In this document: positions 19,316 to 27,521 of the stretch, one piece after another | Layout: each line of letters begins with the position of its first letter | Position numbering within the stretch: position 1 is the first letter of the stretch | DNA from: Holophagales bacterium | Lineage (GTDB): Bacteria; Acidobacteriota; Thermoanaerobaculia; UBA5066 | Direction of reading: 5' to 3' | NCBI GenBank assembly: GCA_016719485.1 | Contig: JADJZB010000021.1 | Location: 186,001 to 250,000, forward strand | Length of the DNA stretch: 64,000 nucleotides | The notes under the pieces: model-generated | What the model saw: only the letters and a program-made list of their open reading frames with translations | What the model was told of the DNA's origin: nothing | The model's database searches: none | Translations under genes and position numbers: made by a program

Positions 19316-20704
19316 ATGGGCCTTTTCAGTCGTACCCTGTCCCGCCTCGAGGAGCTCAAGAAGGCGCTGACCCGGGATCCGGCTTCGCGCCAGTTCCTGG
19401 CGCTGGCGGACGAGTACCGACGCCAGGGACAGGTCCGCGAGGCGATCGGCGTCCTCGAGCGCGGCCTCGCCCAGAACCCATCGGCGGTCGCCGGACACGT
19501 GGCCCTCGGGCGCCTTCTCCAGCACGGAGGGCGCCTGGACGAAGCGCTCTCCTCGTTCAATGCGGCGCTGAAGCTCGATCCGCAGAATCTGGTCGCCCTG
19601 CGCCAGATCGCCGACGTCCATCTTTCTCGTGGTGACACCGTCGAGGCCATCAAGAAGCTGAAGCTCTTCCGTGGCCTGAGCCCGGGCGATCGTGAGGTCA
19701 ACGAGCTGATTCGCCACCTCGACGGCGAGCTGGCCGCAGCTGCGGCCCCGAGATCCCCGGTCCAGCGGGAGGCCCCGCCGCCGCCCGCGCCGGAGCTTCG
19801 GACCGGAGGGATTTCCGTCAAGAGGGCACCAGCGCCGGACGTGCCCTCCGACACGAGCCGTTCCGCTCCGGGCCTGCCGATCGTCCCACCTTTGCCCGCC
19901 GTGGCCGAGGAGCACGTGGCGGAGCATTCGCCGGCCCCCGACTTGCCGGAACTCATCGAGCCGGCGCCGCTCGCGACCGCGGCGGTCGTGGAGCCGTCCC
20001 CTCCGCTCGATGCGACTTCGTCCGTCGGATCAATGGGCCCGGCGGCCTCGGCCGACGAGCCGTCCCGGTCCGGCGCGTCGTCGGAAGGCTCACCGGTCCT
20101 CGGCCCGGTAACTCCGGACGCTCCTGCGATGACCGAAACTCTCGCCGAGCTGCTCCGGGCGCAGGGGCACCTGGGAGACGCGCGGGACGCCTACAGACTG
20201 CTGGCCCGAACCGAGACCGAGCCCGATCGCGCCCGGAGACTCCTCGACGTCGCGCACGAGATCTCCGGAGTGCGGGCCGGCACGGTACGAGGACGTCTCG
20301 AGTCCTGGGTGGAGCCGTTTGCGAGGACCGTCGGCAGGAGGGATTCCGATCTCGTCGGAGCCGTCCAGGAGGTCGTGGAAAGGCTTGGGGCCACGGCGGC
20401 GGTCGTGACGGATTTCGAAGGAGTGCCCGTCGTCGACGTCGGGCCGCGGAGCGAAGCCGAAGCGATGGAGAACCTGGCGGCCGAGCTGACCGCATTCTGG
20501 AAGAACGTGCGTCGGAGCCGGGCCGAGATCGGAGAAGGGGCCCTCGACAGCTTCGTCCTTTCGGGAACGGCCGGATCTGTCACCGTCAAGGCGATAACCC
20601 CGGCCTACGCGCTTCTCCTGAAGGCCGGCCCAGGAATCCCGGCCGGACGCATCCGGTTCGAGGCGGCACGCGCCGCAGAGAAGCTTCGCCCGGCCCTCCT
20701 CTGA
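19316..20704 (+). CDS. TPR protein with C-terminal roadblock/LC7-like domain
   Basis: 462 aa. Residues about 15-125 are TPR-like helices (LALADEYRRQGQVREAIGVL, GHVALGRLLQHGGRLDEALSSF, ALRQIADVHLSRGDTVEAI). A long Pro/Ala/Ser-rich, probably disordered linker follows (about 140-265), then a short helical block (about 270-320). The C-terminal 110 residues (VQEVVERLGATAAVVTDFEG, ALDSFVLSGTAGSVTVKAI, YALLLKAGPGIPAGR) resemble roadblock/LC7 (MglB-type) folds that regulate small GTPases. There is no signal peptide, so it is cytoplasmic. It has its own start after the pilus terminator, with TACACT at 19299-19304 as a possible -10. A role in pilus or polarity control is inferred from position only. 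Confidence 0.7.
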   Translation: MGLFSRTLSRLEELKKALTRDPASRQFLALADEYRRQGQVREAIGVLERGLAQNPSAVAGHVALGRLLQHGGRLDEALSSFNAALKLDPQNLVALRQIADVHLSRGDTVEAIKKLKLFRGLSPGDREVNELIRHLDGELAAAAAPRSPVQREAPPPPAPELRTGGISVKRAPAPDVPSDTSRSAPGLPIVPPLPAVAEEHVAEHSPAPDLPELIEPAPLATAAVVEPSPPLDATSSVGSMGPAASADEPSRSGASSEGSPVLGPVTPDAPAMTETLAELLRAQGHLGDARDAYRLLARTETEPDRARRLLDVAHEISGVRAGTVRGRLESWVEPFARTVGRRDSDLVGAVQEVVERLGATAAVVTDFEGVPVVDVGPRSEAEAMENLAAELTAFWKNVRRSRAEIGEGALDSFVLSGTAGSVTVKAITPAYALLLKAGPGIPAGRIRFEAARAAEKLRPALL

Positions 20705-20732
20705 GCGAGAGCTCTTTGCCCGAAAGAAACAG

Positions 20733-21218
20733 ATGAACGTCAAGGAAATCAGGGAACTCGCAGACCTCGTGGCGCGCCGTGGCCTCGCCAGCCTCGAGCT
20801 GGAGCAGGAAGGCTTTCGCCTTCGGATCGAGGGCCCTCGGCCCGTCCCAAGGGACGCGGGTCCCGCTCCCGCATCGGCGTATCCCGCCGTCCCCGTCTCG
20901 TGGGAGGAGAAGGTCCCCAGGCCGGAAAGCTCCGCGCCGGGTGCGCCGGCTGCGCCTCCGCCGGAGGTCGACGCGGGCCTGCACCTCGTCACGTCGCCGA
21001 TCGTGGGAACCTTCTATCGTGCCTCCAACCCCGACGCGGACTCCTTCGTGGCGGTCGGGGACACCGTCGATAAGGGCGCCACGCTCTGTATCGTCGAGGC
21101 GATGAAGCTCATGAACGAGATCGAGGCGGACGTGGCGGGGACGATCGTCGAGGTCTTCCCGAAGAACGGCCAGCCGGTCGAGTTCGGCGAGAAGCTCTTC
21201 GCGATCCGGCCTGCCTGA
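20733..21218 (+). CDS. accB: Biotin carboxyl carrier protein of acetyl-CoA carboxylase
   Basis: Carries biotin between AccC and the carboxyltransferase in the first step of fatty-acid synthesis. The 161-aa protein starts MNVKEIRELADLVARRGLASLELEQ, the usual BCCP N-terminal helix pair. A Pro/Ala linker and the biotinyl domain follow: SPIVGTFYRASNPDADSFV and the biotinylation motif EAMKLMNEIEA, with the acceptor lysine at residue 125. The stop overlaps the start of accC (TGATG). Confidence 0.96.
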   Translation: MNVKEIRELADLVARRGLASLELEQEGFRLRIEGPRPVPRDAGPAPASAYPAVPVSWEEKVPRPESSAPGAPAAPPPEVDAGLHLVTSPIVGTFYRASNPDADSFVAVGDTVDKGATLCIVEAMKLMNEIEADVAGTIVEVFPKNGQPVEFGEKLFAIRPA

Positions 21219-22588
21219 TGTTCCGCAAGGTCCTCGTCGCGAACCGCGGGGAGATCGCGCTCCGGATCATCGCGGCCTGCAAGGAGCTCGGGATCGCCAC
21301 GGTCGCCGTCCACTCGACGATCGACCGTTCCGCGCTGCACGTGGAGGCGGCGGACGAGTCGGTCTGCATCGGGCCGGCCTCGCCCGCGGGCTCCTACCTG
21401 AACATCACGTCGATCGTCGCTGCGGCCGAGATCACCGGGGCCGACGCCGTGCACCCGGGATACGGATTCCTGGCCGAGAACGCCCACTTCGCCGAGATCC
21501 TGGGGGAGGTCGGCCTCACCTGGATCGGTCCCTCCCCGGAGGCGATCCGAAAGATGGGCGACAAGTCGGTGGCGAGGGAGACGGCGAAGAAGGCGGGCGT
21601 TCCGACCGTTCCCGGCAGCCCGGGTGCGGTCGCGTCGGCGGACGAAGCGCTGAAGATCGCCGACCGCATCGGCTACCCGGTTCTTCTCAAGGCGATCGCC
21701 GGCGGTGGCGGGCGGGGAATGCGGGTCGCTCGGAACGGCAAGGAGCTCGCCGCGGCGTTCGGCCTCGCTTCGAACGAGGCGGAACGAGCCTTCTCGAACG
21801 GAGCCCTCTATCTCGAGAAGTACCTCGCCGAGCCCCGGCACGTCGAGGTCCAGGTCTTCGGTGACCGCCTCGGAAAGATCGTCCACCTCGGCGAGCGCGA
21901 GTGCTCGCTGCAGCGGCGCCACCAGAAGATCCTCGAGGAATCTCCCTCTCCCGCCGTCTCGGCGGAGCTCCGCGAGAGGATGGGCGCCGCGGCGATCGCC
22001 GCGGCGCGCGCCGTCGACTACGTCGGGGCCGGGACCGTCGAGTTTCTCCTCGACCAGGACGGCTCCTTCTACTTCATGGAGATGAACACGCGGATCCAGG
22101 TCGAGCACCCGGTGACCGAGATGGTCACGGGTTTCGACCTCGTGAAGGAGCAGATCCGGGTCGCCGCGGGCGAGCCGCTCTCCTTTCCCCGGGTGGGGAT
22201 CGGGCCCGGCGAGTTCCGGCCGCGCGGCCACGCGATCGAGTTCCGCATCAACGCGGAGGATCCCGAGAAGTTCACGCCCTCTCCCGGCACGATCACGACG
22301 CTCCACGTCCCGGGAGGTCCCGGGGTCCGTGTCGACACGGCGGCCTACATCGGCTGGAGGATCCCTCCCGACTACGATTCGCTCCTGGCCAAGCTCATCG
22401 TGCACGGACAGACGCGAGATGAGGCGCTGGCACGCGGACGGCGGGCGCTCGAGCTCTTCGTCGTACAGGGCGTGAAGACGACCATCCCGCTCCACCTGAG
22501 GCTCCTCGACCACCCCGACGTTCGCCACGGACGCGTCTCGACCAAGTGGCTCGAGCGGTGGCTCGCCGGGGAGGCTCCCGGGCGTTGA
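21218..22588 (+). CDS. accC: Acetyl-CoA carboxylase, biotin carboxylase subunit
   Basis: ATP-dependent carboxylation of biotin on AccB. The 456-aa protein has the full biotin carboxylase layout: N-terminal MFRKVLVANRGEIALRII, HPGYGFLAENAHFAEI, the ATP-grasp glycine loop AIAGGGGRGMRV, the catalytic stretch ECSLQRRHQKILEESPSP, and MEMNTRIQVEHPVTEMVTG. It starts one base inside the accB stop, so the two are translationally coupled. The carboxyltransferase genes accA/accD are not in this window. Confidence 0.97.
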   Translation: MFRKVLVANRGEIALRIIAACKELGIATVAVHSTIDRSALHVEAADESVCIGPASPAGSYLNITSIVAAAEITGADAVHPGYGFLAENAHFAEILGEVGLTWIGPSPEAIRKMGDKSVARETAKKAGVPTVPGSPGAVASADEALKIADRIGYPVLLKAIAGGGGRGMRVARNGKELAAAFGLASNEAERAFSNGALYLEKYLAEPRHVEVQVFGDRLGKIVHLGERECSLQRRHQKILEESPSPAVSAELRERMGAAAIAAARAVDYVGAGTVEFLLDQDGSFYFMEMNTRIQVEHPVTEMVTGFDLVKEQIRVAAGEPLSFPRVGIGPGEFRPRGHAIEFRINAEDPEKFTPSPGTITTLHVPGGPGVRVDTAAYIGWRIPPDYDSLLAKLIVHGQTRDEALARGRRALELFVVQGVKTTIPLHLRLLDHPDVRHGRVSTKWLERWLAGEAPGR

Positions 22589-22601
22589 GCGGCGGGGCGC
22601 C

Positions 22602-23126
22602 GTGACTCCGGGGGGTGGCCGCGTCTATCTCGTCGGTTTCATGGGGGCCGGCAAGTCGACCGTCGGGAGGGCTCTCGGCGCCCGGCTGGGCGTCCCTTTC
22701 GTCGACCTCGACGAGGCGTTCGAGACACTCTCTGGCTTGACGATCCGCTGCGCTTTCGAGGAGCGTGGGGAGGCCTGGTTCCGAGAGAGAGAGGCCGAGC
22801 TCCTTCGGGGGACCGAGGCCCTTCCAGGCGCCGTGGTCGCGCTCGGCGGCGGGACATTCACGTTCCCGGAGAATCGTGCCGTCGTCCAGCGGGCCGGGCG
22901 CTCGCTCTTCCTCGACGTCCCGTTCGACGTCATCGCCGCCCGGCTCGGGGCGAAGGCGGCGGACCGGCCGCTGTTTCGGTCGGTCGAAGAAGCCCGCGCG
23001 CTCTATGACGCGCGCCTTGCTTCCTATAGACTTTGCGACGGGATCCTTTCACTTCAGGGGGACGAGGGGGTGGACGCGGTGGTCGAGCGGATCGTCGGGG
23101 CGCTCAACGTCCCGGGAGCGGGCTGA
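22602..23126 (+). CDS. aroK: Shikimate kinase
   Basis: Phosphorylates shikimate in aromatic amino-acid synthesis. The 174-aa protein has a P-loop GFMGAGKSTVGRALG, the substrate acidic pair VDLDEAFE, the Arg-bearing stretch FREREAELL, the GGG substrate loop (ALGGGTFTFPENR) and the lid ADRPLF. It starts with GTG 13 nt after accC. In gammaproteobacteria aroK follows pilQ directly; here accBC and the TPR gene lie between. Confidence 0.93.
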   Translation: MTPGGGRVYLVGFMGAGKSTVGRALGARLGVPFVDLDEAFETLSGLTIRCAFEERGEAWFREREAELLRGTEALPGAVVALGGGTFTFPENRAVVQRAGRSLFLDVPFDVIAARLGAKAADRPLFRSVEEARALYDARLASYRLCDGILSLQGDEGVDAVVERIVGALNVPGAG

Positions 23127-23139
23127 GGCGCGCCGGATC

Positions 23140-23898
23140 GTGCGCTACCTCCTCATCTCCGATCTCCATTCGAACGACGAGGCCCTTTCGGCGGTGATGG
23201 CCCGCGTTCGTCGCAAGAGGCTCGACCGTGTCGTCTGTCTCGGCGACTTCGTCGGTTACGCGGCCGACCCCAACAAGGTCCTCGACAAGATCCGGACCCT
23301 GCCCCTTCCGGCCGTCTCGATCCGCGGCAATCACGACAAGGTGGTCGCCGGGGTCGATACCGGCGAAATGTTCAACCCGCCGGCGCTCTTCGCGGCGCGC
23401 TGGACGGCCGAACGTCTCTCGAAGGAGAACCTCGAGTTTCTCAGGCGCCTTCCGTGCGGACCGATCCTCGTGGACGAGCGCTTCGCCATCTGCCACGGCT
23501 CGCCGCTCGACGAGGACGCCTACATCTTCTCCGACTGGGACGCCCAGGTGAACTTCGTCCACATGGACCGCGTCGCCCCGGCCGTCTCCGTCTCGTTCTT
23601 CGGGCACAGCCACATCCCGTCGATCTTCACCCTCGAGCCGGACGGAATCCTCGTCGAGGCGGTTCGCGGGAGCCGGAGGAAGCTCTTCCTCGAGCCGGGG
23701 AAGCGGTACCTCGTCAATCCGGGGTCCGTGGGCCAGCCTCGCGACAGGAACCCCCGGGCGAGCTACGCGATCTTCGACTCCGACGATCGGACGGTGACCT
23801 TCGACCGCGTCCCGTACGACGTGAGGACCACCCGCAGAAAGATCCTGAAGGCCGGCCTCCCTCCGATCCTGGGCGAACGGCTTCTCCTCGGGCTCTGA
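23140..23898 (+). CDS. Calcineurin-like metallophosphoesterase (YfcE-like)
   Basis: A 252-aa single-domain protein with all phosphoesterase motifs in order: LISDLHSND (D-x-H), VVCLGDFVGYAADP (GD), SIRGNHDKVV (GNHD), FAICHGSP and FFGHSHIPSIF (GHSH), then the C-terminal VNPGSVGQPRDRNPRASYAI common to YfcE-type enzymes. The GTG start at 23140 lies 13 nt after aroK. The natural substrate is unknown. Confidence 0.88.
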   Translation: MRYLLISDLHSNDEALSAVMARVRRKRLDRVVCLGDFVGYAADPNKVLDKIRTLPLPAVSIRGNHDKVVAGVDTGEMFNPPALFAARWTAERLSKENLEFLRRLPCGPILVDERFAICHGSPLDEDAYIFSDWDAQVNFVHMDRVAPAVSVSFFGHSHIPSIFTLEPDGILVEAVRGSRRKLFLEPGKRYLVNPGSVGQPRDRNPRASYAIFDSDDRTVTFDRVPYDVRTTRRKILKAGLPPILGERLLLGL

Positions 23899-23906
23899 GG
23901 GCCGCG

Positions 23907-26033
23907 ATGGCGCTTCGGCCCGTAGAGCGCCAGGGGTCCGAGGCCATGTCGGAGATGGCGGCGGCGACCGGCGCGTGCCTGTCCCGCGCGGCGACGGCTC
24001 TCTGTTCCCTGGCTCTCGTCCTCGCGGCGTCGGCGTGCGCCGGTCTCGGCCGGGGCGGGCCTGCCGAAGCGACGGGAGAGAACAGGCTCTCCCTGGCGGC
24101 GGGGCTTCTACAGGTCGAGGACCGACGCGACTACGACCCGCTCTTCGTCGGCCGCGCCACCGCCTCGAAGGATCCGTGGGTGCGACACCTCGCCGCCCTC
24201 ACCTGCGGGCGTCTGCGGGATCCGGAGGCGTCGATCTACCTGCCGGTTCTGCTTCGCGATCCCGACACCTCGGTGCGGCGTGCCGCCGCCTTCGCCTCCG
24301 GGGTCTCGGGGGACCGGCGGTTGATTCCGGGCCTGAAGACGGCACTCCTGGACCCCGACGCCGAGACCGCCGCGGCCGCAGCGACTGCCCTCGGCCGGCT
24401 CGGTGGCCCGGAGGCGGAGAGAGCGCTGACGGCCGTTCTCCCGGGTACCGTGGGACCGCGCGCGGCGGCGGCGGGTGCCCTGTACCGATCGAAGGACCCG
24501 GCCCTCGTCCCGCTTCTCGCTGCAGCACTCGAGGACGGGGACGCCGAGACGCGCAGATCCGCCGCCTGGGCGCTCGCTCGTGCTCCCCGTCCCGGCTCGG
24601 AGGAAGCGCTTCGTGGCCTCCTCGCCGACGGCGACCCGGAGATCGCTGCGTGGGCCGCGCGCGGGCTCGGGCTTCTCGAGGACGCGTCCGCGGTGCCGCG
24701 CCTCCTCGTCCTCGCGAAGGGGCCGGCTCCGGGGCCTGCGATCCAGGCCCTTCTCGCCCTCGAGCGCATCTTTGCGAAGTCCGCCGCGAAGTCCGCCACG
24801 AAAGCGGACGGCCGGGATGCGGGACTCGCGCGCCTGGGCGACCGCCACCCTGGCGTGGACCTCGCGGCCCTGACTCTCCTGCGTCGGACCGCTGACGAGC
24901 CCCAGGTCCGCGAGGTGCTCGCGCACGTCGTCGCCACGCGAGGCCGACGCGGCGGGGTCGCCCTCGCGAGCCTCGCCGCGGGTGACTCCGAACGGGCGTT
25001 CGCCCTCGCGTTCCCTGCCGGCGGTACGGCTCCTCTGGACCTTCGCCTCGGGGCCGCCGAAGCGCTGCCGCTCCTCCCAGCGGAGAGGCTCGCGTCGTGG
25101 CTCGACGCCCTTCTCGCGGACCCGGCTGCCCGGGTCCGCATGGAGGCCGTCTCGCGCCTTCCGCGGGGGAGTGCCTCCTCCTTCGTACCTCACCTCCTGA
25201 GGGCTCTCGCCGATTCCGACGGGAGCGTCCAGGCCGTGGCGCTCGACGTCGCCGCACCTCTCGCGTCGGGTCCTGGGGCCGATGCCGCCCTCCGGCCGGC
25301 CTGGGACGCGGCGTACGCTTCGGCGCTCGCCTCGCGCGAGCCCGACCTCGTCGCCTCGGCTCTCGACGCCGCGGCGTCGCTTGCGGAAGGGGGCTGTCCG
25401 CTCCTGGCGGCGCGGCGGGACGATGCCGATGACCTCGTCCGTGCCCGGGCGCGGCGTCTCCTCGTCGAGAAGTGCGGCGAGAAACCCGGCACGTTCGCCC
25501 GGAAGCCATTCGCGACGCGTCTCTCGGCCGCCGACTACCAGCGGCTCGCGCGATCGGCCGAGACGAGCCGGCTCGTCGCGACGGTCTCGACGACGCGGGG
25601 TTCGTTCGAGGCCGAGCTCCTGTCGCGCGAGGCTCCGATGACGGTCGACAGCTTCGCCTCTCTGGCGCGGAAGGGGTTCTTCGACGGATCGACGATCCAC
25701 CGCGTCGTCCCGGACTTCGTCGTCCAGGCCGGAGACCCGCGCGGGGACGGGACCGGGGGTCCGGACTACGCGCTGCGGGACGAGCTGAACCCGCTTCCGT
25801 ACGTGCGCGGCCGGATCGGCATGGCGCTCTCGGGTCCGGACACGGGCGGGTCGCAGTGGTTCGTGACGCTCTCCCGCCAGCCGCACCTCGACGGCGCGTA
25901 CACGGTGTTCGGGGCCGTGATCGCAGGGATGGACGTCGTCGATCGGATAGAGCAAAACGACCGGCTCCTCTCCGTTCGGATCCGCGAAGAGAGCCGGGTC
26001 GCACCGCCGGGTCTCGCCCCCGGACAACCCTGA
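23907..26033 (+). CDS. HEAT-repeat lipoprotein fused to a cyclophilin-type peptidyl-prolyl isomerase
   Basis: About 708 aa. The N terminus has a signal peptide ending LAASACAGLG, probably lipidated at the Cys. Residues about 60-530 are Ala/Leu-rich helical pairs with HEAT/PBS-type spacing (DPWVRHLAALTCGRLRDPEA, DTSVRRAAAFASGVSGDRRL, DAETRRSAAWALARAP). The last 160 residues (from about 25560) are a cyclophilin: FASLARKGFFDGSTIHRVVP, FVVQAGDPRGDGTGG, GMALSGPDTGGSQWFVTLS. The order suggests an exported scaffold delivering a proline isomerase to envelope clients. ATG 23946 is an alternative start; 23907 has GAGGG six nt upstream. It lies close behind the phosphoesterase gene. Confidence 0.85.
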   Translation: MALRPVERQGSEAMSEMAAATGACLSRAATALCSLALVLAASACAGLGRGGPAEATGENRLSLAAGLLQVEDRRDYDPLFVGRATASKDPWVRHLAALTCGRLRDPEASIYLPVLLRDPDTSVRRAAAFASGVSGDRRLIPGLKTALLDPDAETAAAAATALGRLGGPEAERALTAVLPGTVGPRAAAAGALYRSKDPALVPLLAAALEDGDAETRRSAAWALARAPRPGSEEALRGLLADGDPEIAAWAARGLGLLEDASAVPRLLVLAKGPAPGPAIQALLALERIFAKSAAKSATKADGRDAGLARLGDRHPGVDLAALTLLRRTADEPQVREVLAHVVATRGRRGGVALASLAAGDSERAFALAFPAGGTAPLDLRLGAAEALPLLPAERLASWLDALLADPAARVRMEAVSRLPRGSASSFVPHLLRALADSDGSVQAVALDVAAPLASGPGADAALRPAWDAAYASALASREPDLVASALDAAASLAEGGCPLLAARRDDADDLVRARARRLLVEKCGEKPGTFARKPFATRLSAADYQRLARSAETSRLVATVSTTRGSFEAELLSREAPMTVDSFASLARKGFFDGSTIHRVVPDFVVQAGDPRGDGTGGPDYALRDELNPLPYVRGRIGMALSGPDTGGSQWFVTLSRQPHLDGAYTVFGAVIAGMDVVDRIEQNDRLLSVRIREESRVAPPGLAPGQP

Positions 26034-26112
26034 ATCCGGGCCCCGCCGAGGAGGCCGGTGCGAGGATTTCCTCGCCGGGGAGAACACTGCGCAGCGTAAA
26101 CTGGGCTCAGCC

Positions 26113-27486
26113 ATGCCGCGCTTCACGGTGCTCGAGACGTCCGCTCTCTTCTCGAACCGCGTCAAGTACGACTACCTGTTCGAGATGGAGATGTGGCTCA
26201 AAGGGGTCGAACGGTTCTTCGTTCTCGACAACCTCCCCCTCTCGTCGTTCGAGAGGTCGCACGCCTCGCTGAAGAACTTCGTCGAGGAGGTCGCCGTCGT
26301 CCGGCTCGGCGTCGCGCACCTCGCTCTCCTGACGACCCACCTCCTGGGCGAGGGAAAGGAAGACCTGGCGTCCTTCCTCCTCTTTCTCGACAGCCAGGTC
26401 TCCCGGGGGGGAAGCGGGACCTCCGAGCCCCAGCGACGGGGGAGCGCGGAAACGGAGCTGGCCCTCGTCGTCGAGAAGCTCGACGACTTCTCGAAGGTGC
26501 TCGACGAGATCTCGCGGGCACCCTTCCTTCCGCTCCAGACGTATCTCTCGCTCGGGCGGATCGTCGTCGGGACGCTCCGGAACGACCCGAACCTCGGGGT
26601 CCTGTTCCGGGAGAACCTCCGGCCGGTCCTCGACCGCGAGTCGAAGCAGTCCCTCGCCCGGGTGCTCGCGTCCGTCACCGACTCGAGCCAGAAGTCGGCC
26701 CTCGCGGCGCTCTTCGTCGAGCTCTTCAAGGGGCTCCGCTACACGGAGCGCATCCGGCAGACCATCGAGTCGCCCGCCACGATCAAGCGGGCGCTCCTCG
26801 TCTTCAGCCTCATCCGCGCCCAGGCGGCCGGTCTCTGCGAGTTCATCCGCAAGCGGCTCCTGCCGCGCTTCCCCGAGGAGTCGCCCGTCGGCGCGGGCCT
26901 CGAGCGCCTCGTCTTCTCCGTCGAGATGGAAGTGAAGAAGGTGATGGAGCTCGAGCTCGTCGACGTCGTCCTGATGAAGGACCCCAAGCTCGTCTACGCC
27001 CGGATGGAGGACGCGTCGGGGATCCTCAAGGACCTCTTCCAGCAGAGCGTCATCGGCCTCGCCGAGACGTTCTCGTCGGACGTCGACGGGCGGGTCCTCT
27101 TTCCGGAGTACCGGACGAAGCTCGACCAGAGCCTGAAGCTGCGCGACGACCTCTGGGGCCTGCTTCAGGCGGTCCAGGCGTTCTCGAGGGGCGCGGACAA
27201 GAAGGCCCTCAAGTCGATGATCGACACTCTCGACGATTTCCGCCGGGGCTCGATGAAGCACCTGATGTTCAAGGACTGGTCTCTCTTCGACCGGTTCTTC
27301 ACGGGATTCTCGCGGGAGCGGACGCCTCGCGCGTTCCTGCCGGCAGCCCACCAGTTCGAGGTCTTTCTCAAGACCCTGATCCGGGAGGTCTCGAAGCGGT
27401 CGGTCCTCTCGAGCCATCCCTTCCGGGCCGGAAAAGGGCGCGCGACCGACAGCGCGGAGCCGCAGGAGCCGTCCCGCTACAATTGA
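26113..27486 (+). CDS. Unrecognised 457-aa cytoplasmic, mainly helical protein
   Basis: I do not recognise the family. There is no signal peptide or membrane segment. The sequence is rich in Leu/Glu/Arg/Lys with predicted long helices, for example FSVEMEVKKVMELELVDVVL and LKLRDDLWGLLQAVQAFSRG, and has an unusually Phe-rich C terminus (DWSLFDRFFTGFSRERTPR). Its composition and codon use match its neighbours, so it looks native rather than acquired. A TAAACT box (26097-26102) lies 10 nt before the ATG and there is no Shine-Dalgarno. ribBA follows after 35 nt, and a -10 box (TACAAT) overlaps the 3' end, so ribBA may be separately transcribed. Confidence 0.8.
   Translation: MPRFTVLETSALFSNRVKYDYLFEMEMWLKGVERFFVLDNLPLSSFERSHASLKNFVEEVAVVRLGVAHLALLTTHLLGEGKEDLASFLLFLDSQVSRGGSGTSEPQRRGSAETELALVVEKLDDFSKVLDEISRAPFLPLQTYLSLGRIVVGTLRNDPNLGVLFRENLRPVLDRESKQSLARVLASVTDSSQKSALAALFVELFKGLRYTERIRQTIESPATIKRALLVFSLIRAQAAGLCEFIRKRLLPRFPEESPVGAGLERLVFSVEMEVKKVMELELVDVVLMKDPKLVYARMEDASGILKDLFQQSVIGLAETFSSDVDGRVLFPEYRTKLDQSLKLRDDLWGLLQAVQAFSRGADKKALKSMIDTLDDFRRGSMKHLMFKDWSLFDRFFTGFSRERTPRAFLPAAHQFEVFLKTLIREVSKRSVLSSHPFRAGKGRATDSAEPQEPSRYN
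27478..27483 (+). promoter_or_regulatory. Putative -10 box (TACAAT) for ribBA
   Basis: TACAAT overlaps the last codons of the preceding gene. The predicted leader to the TTG start at 27522 is about 32 nt and contains GGGAGG. No clear -35 is seen, and no FMN riboswitch is visible in this short leader. Confidence 0.4.
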
Positions 27487-27521
27487 CGTCGGGTCGCGAC
27501 TTGCGGCCGGGAGGTTCCTCC

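Noticed and set aside
27300..27521. FMN riboswitch before ribBA
   Set aside because: The leader after the TACAAT box is only about 32 nt. None of the conserved FMN-aptamer blocks was seen.
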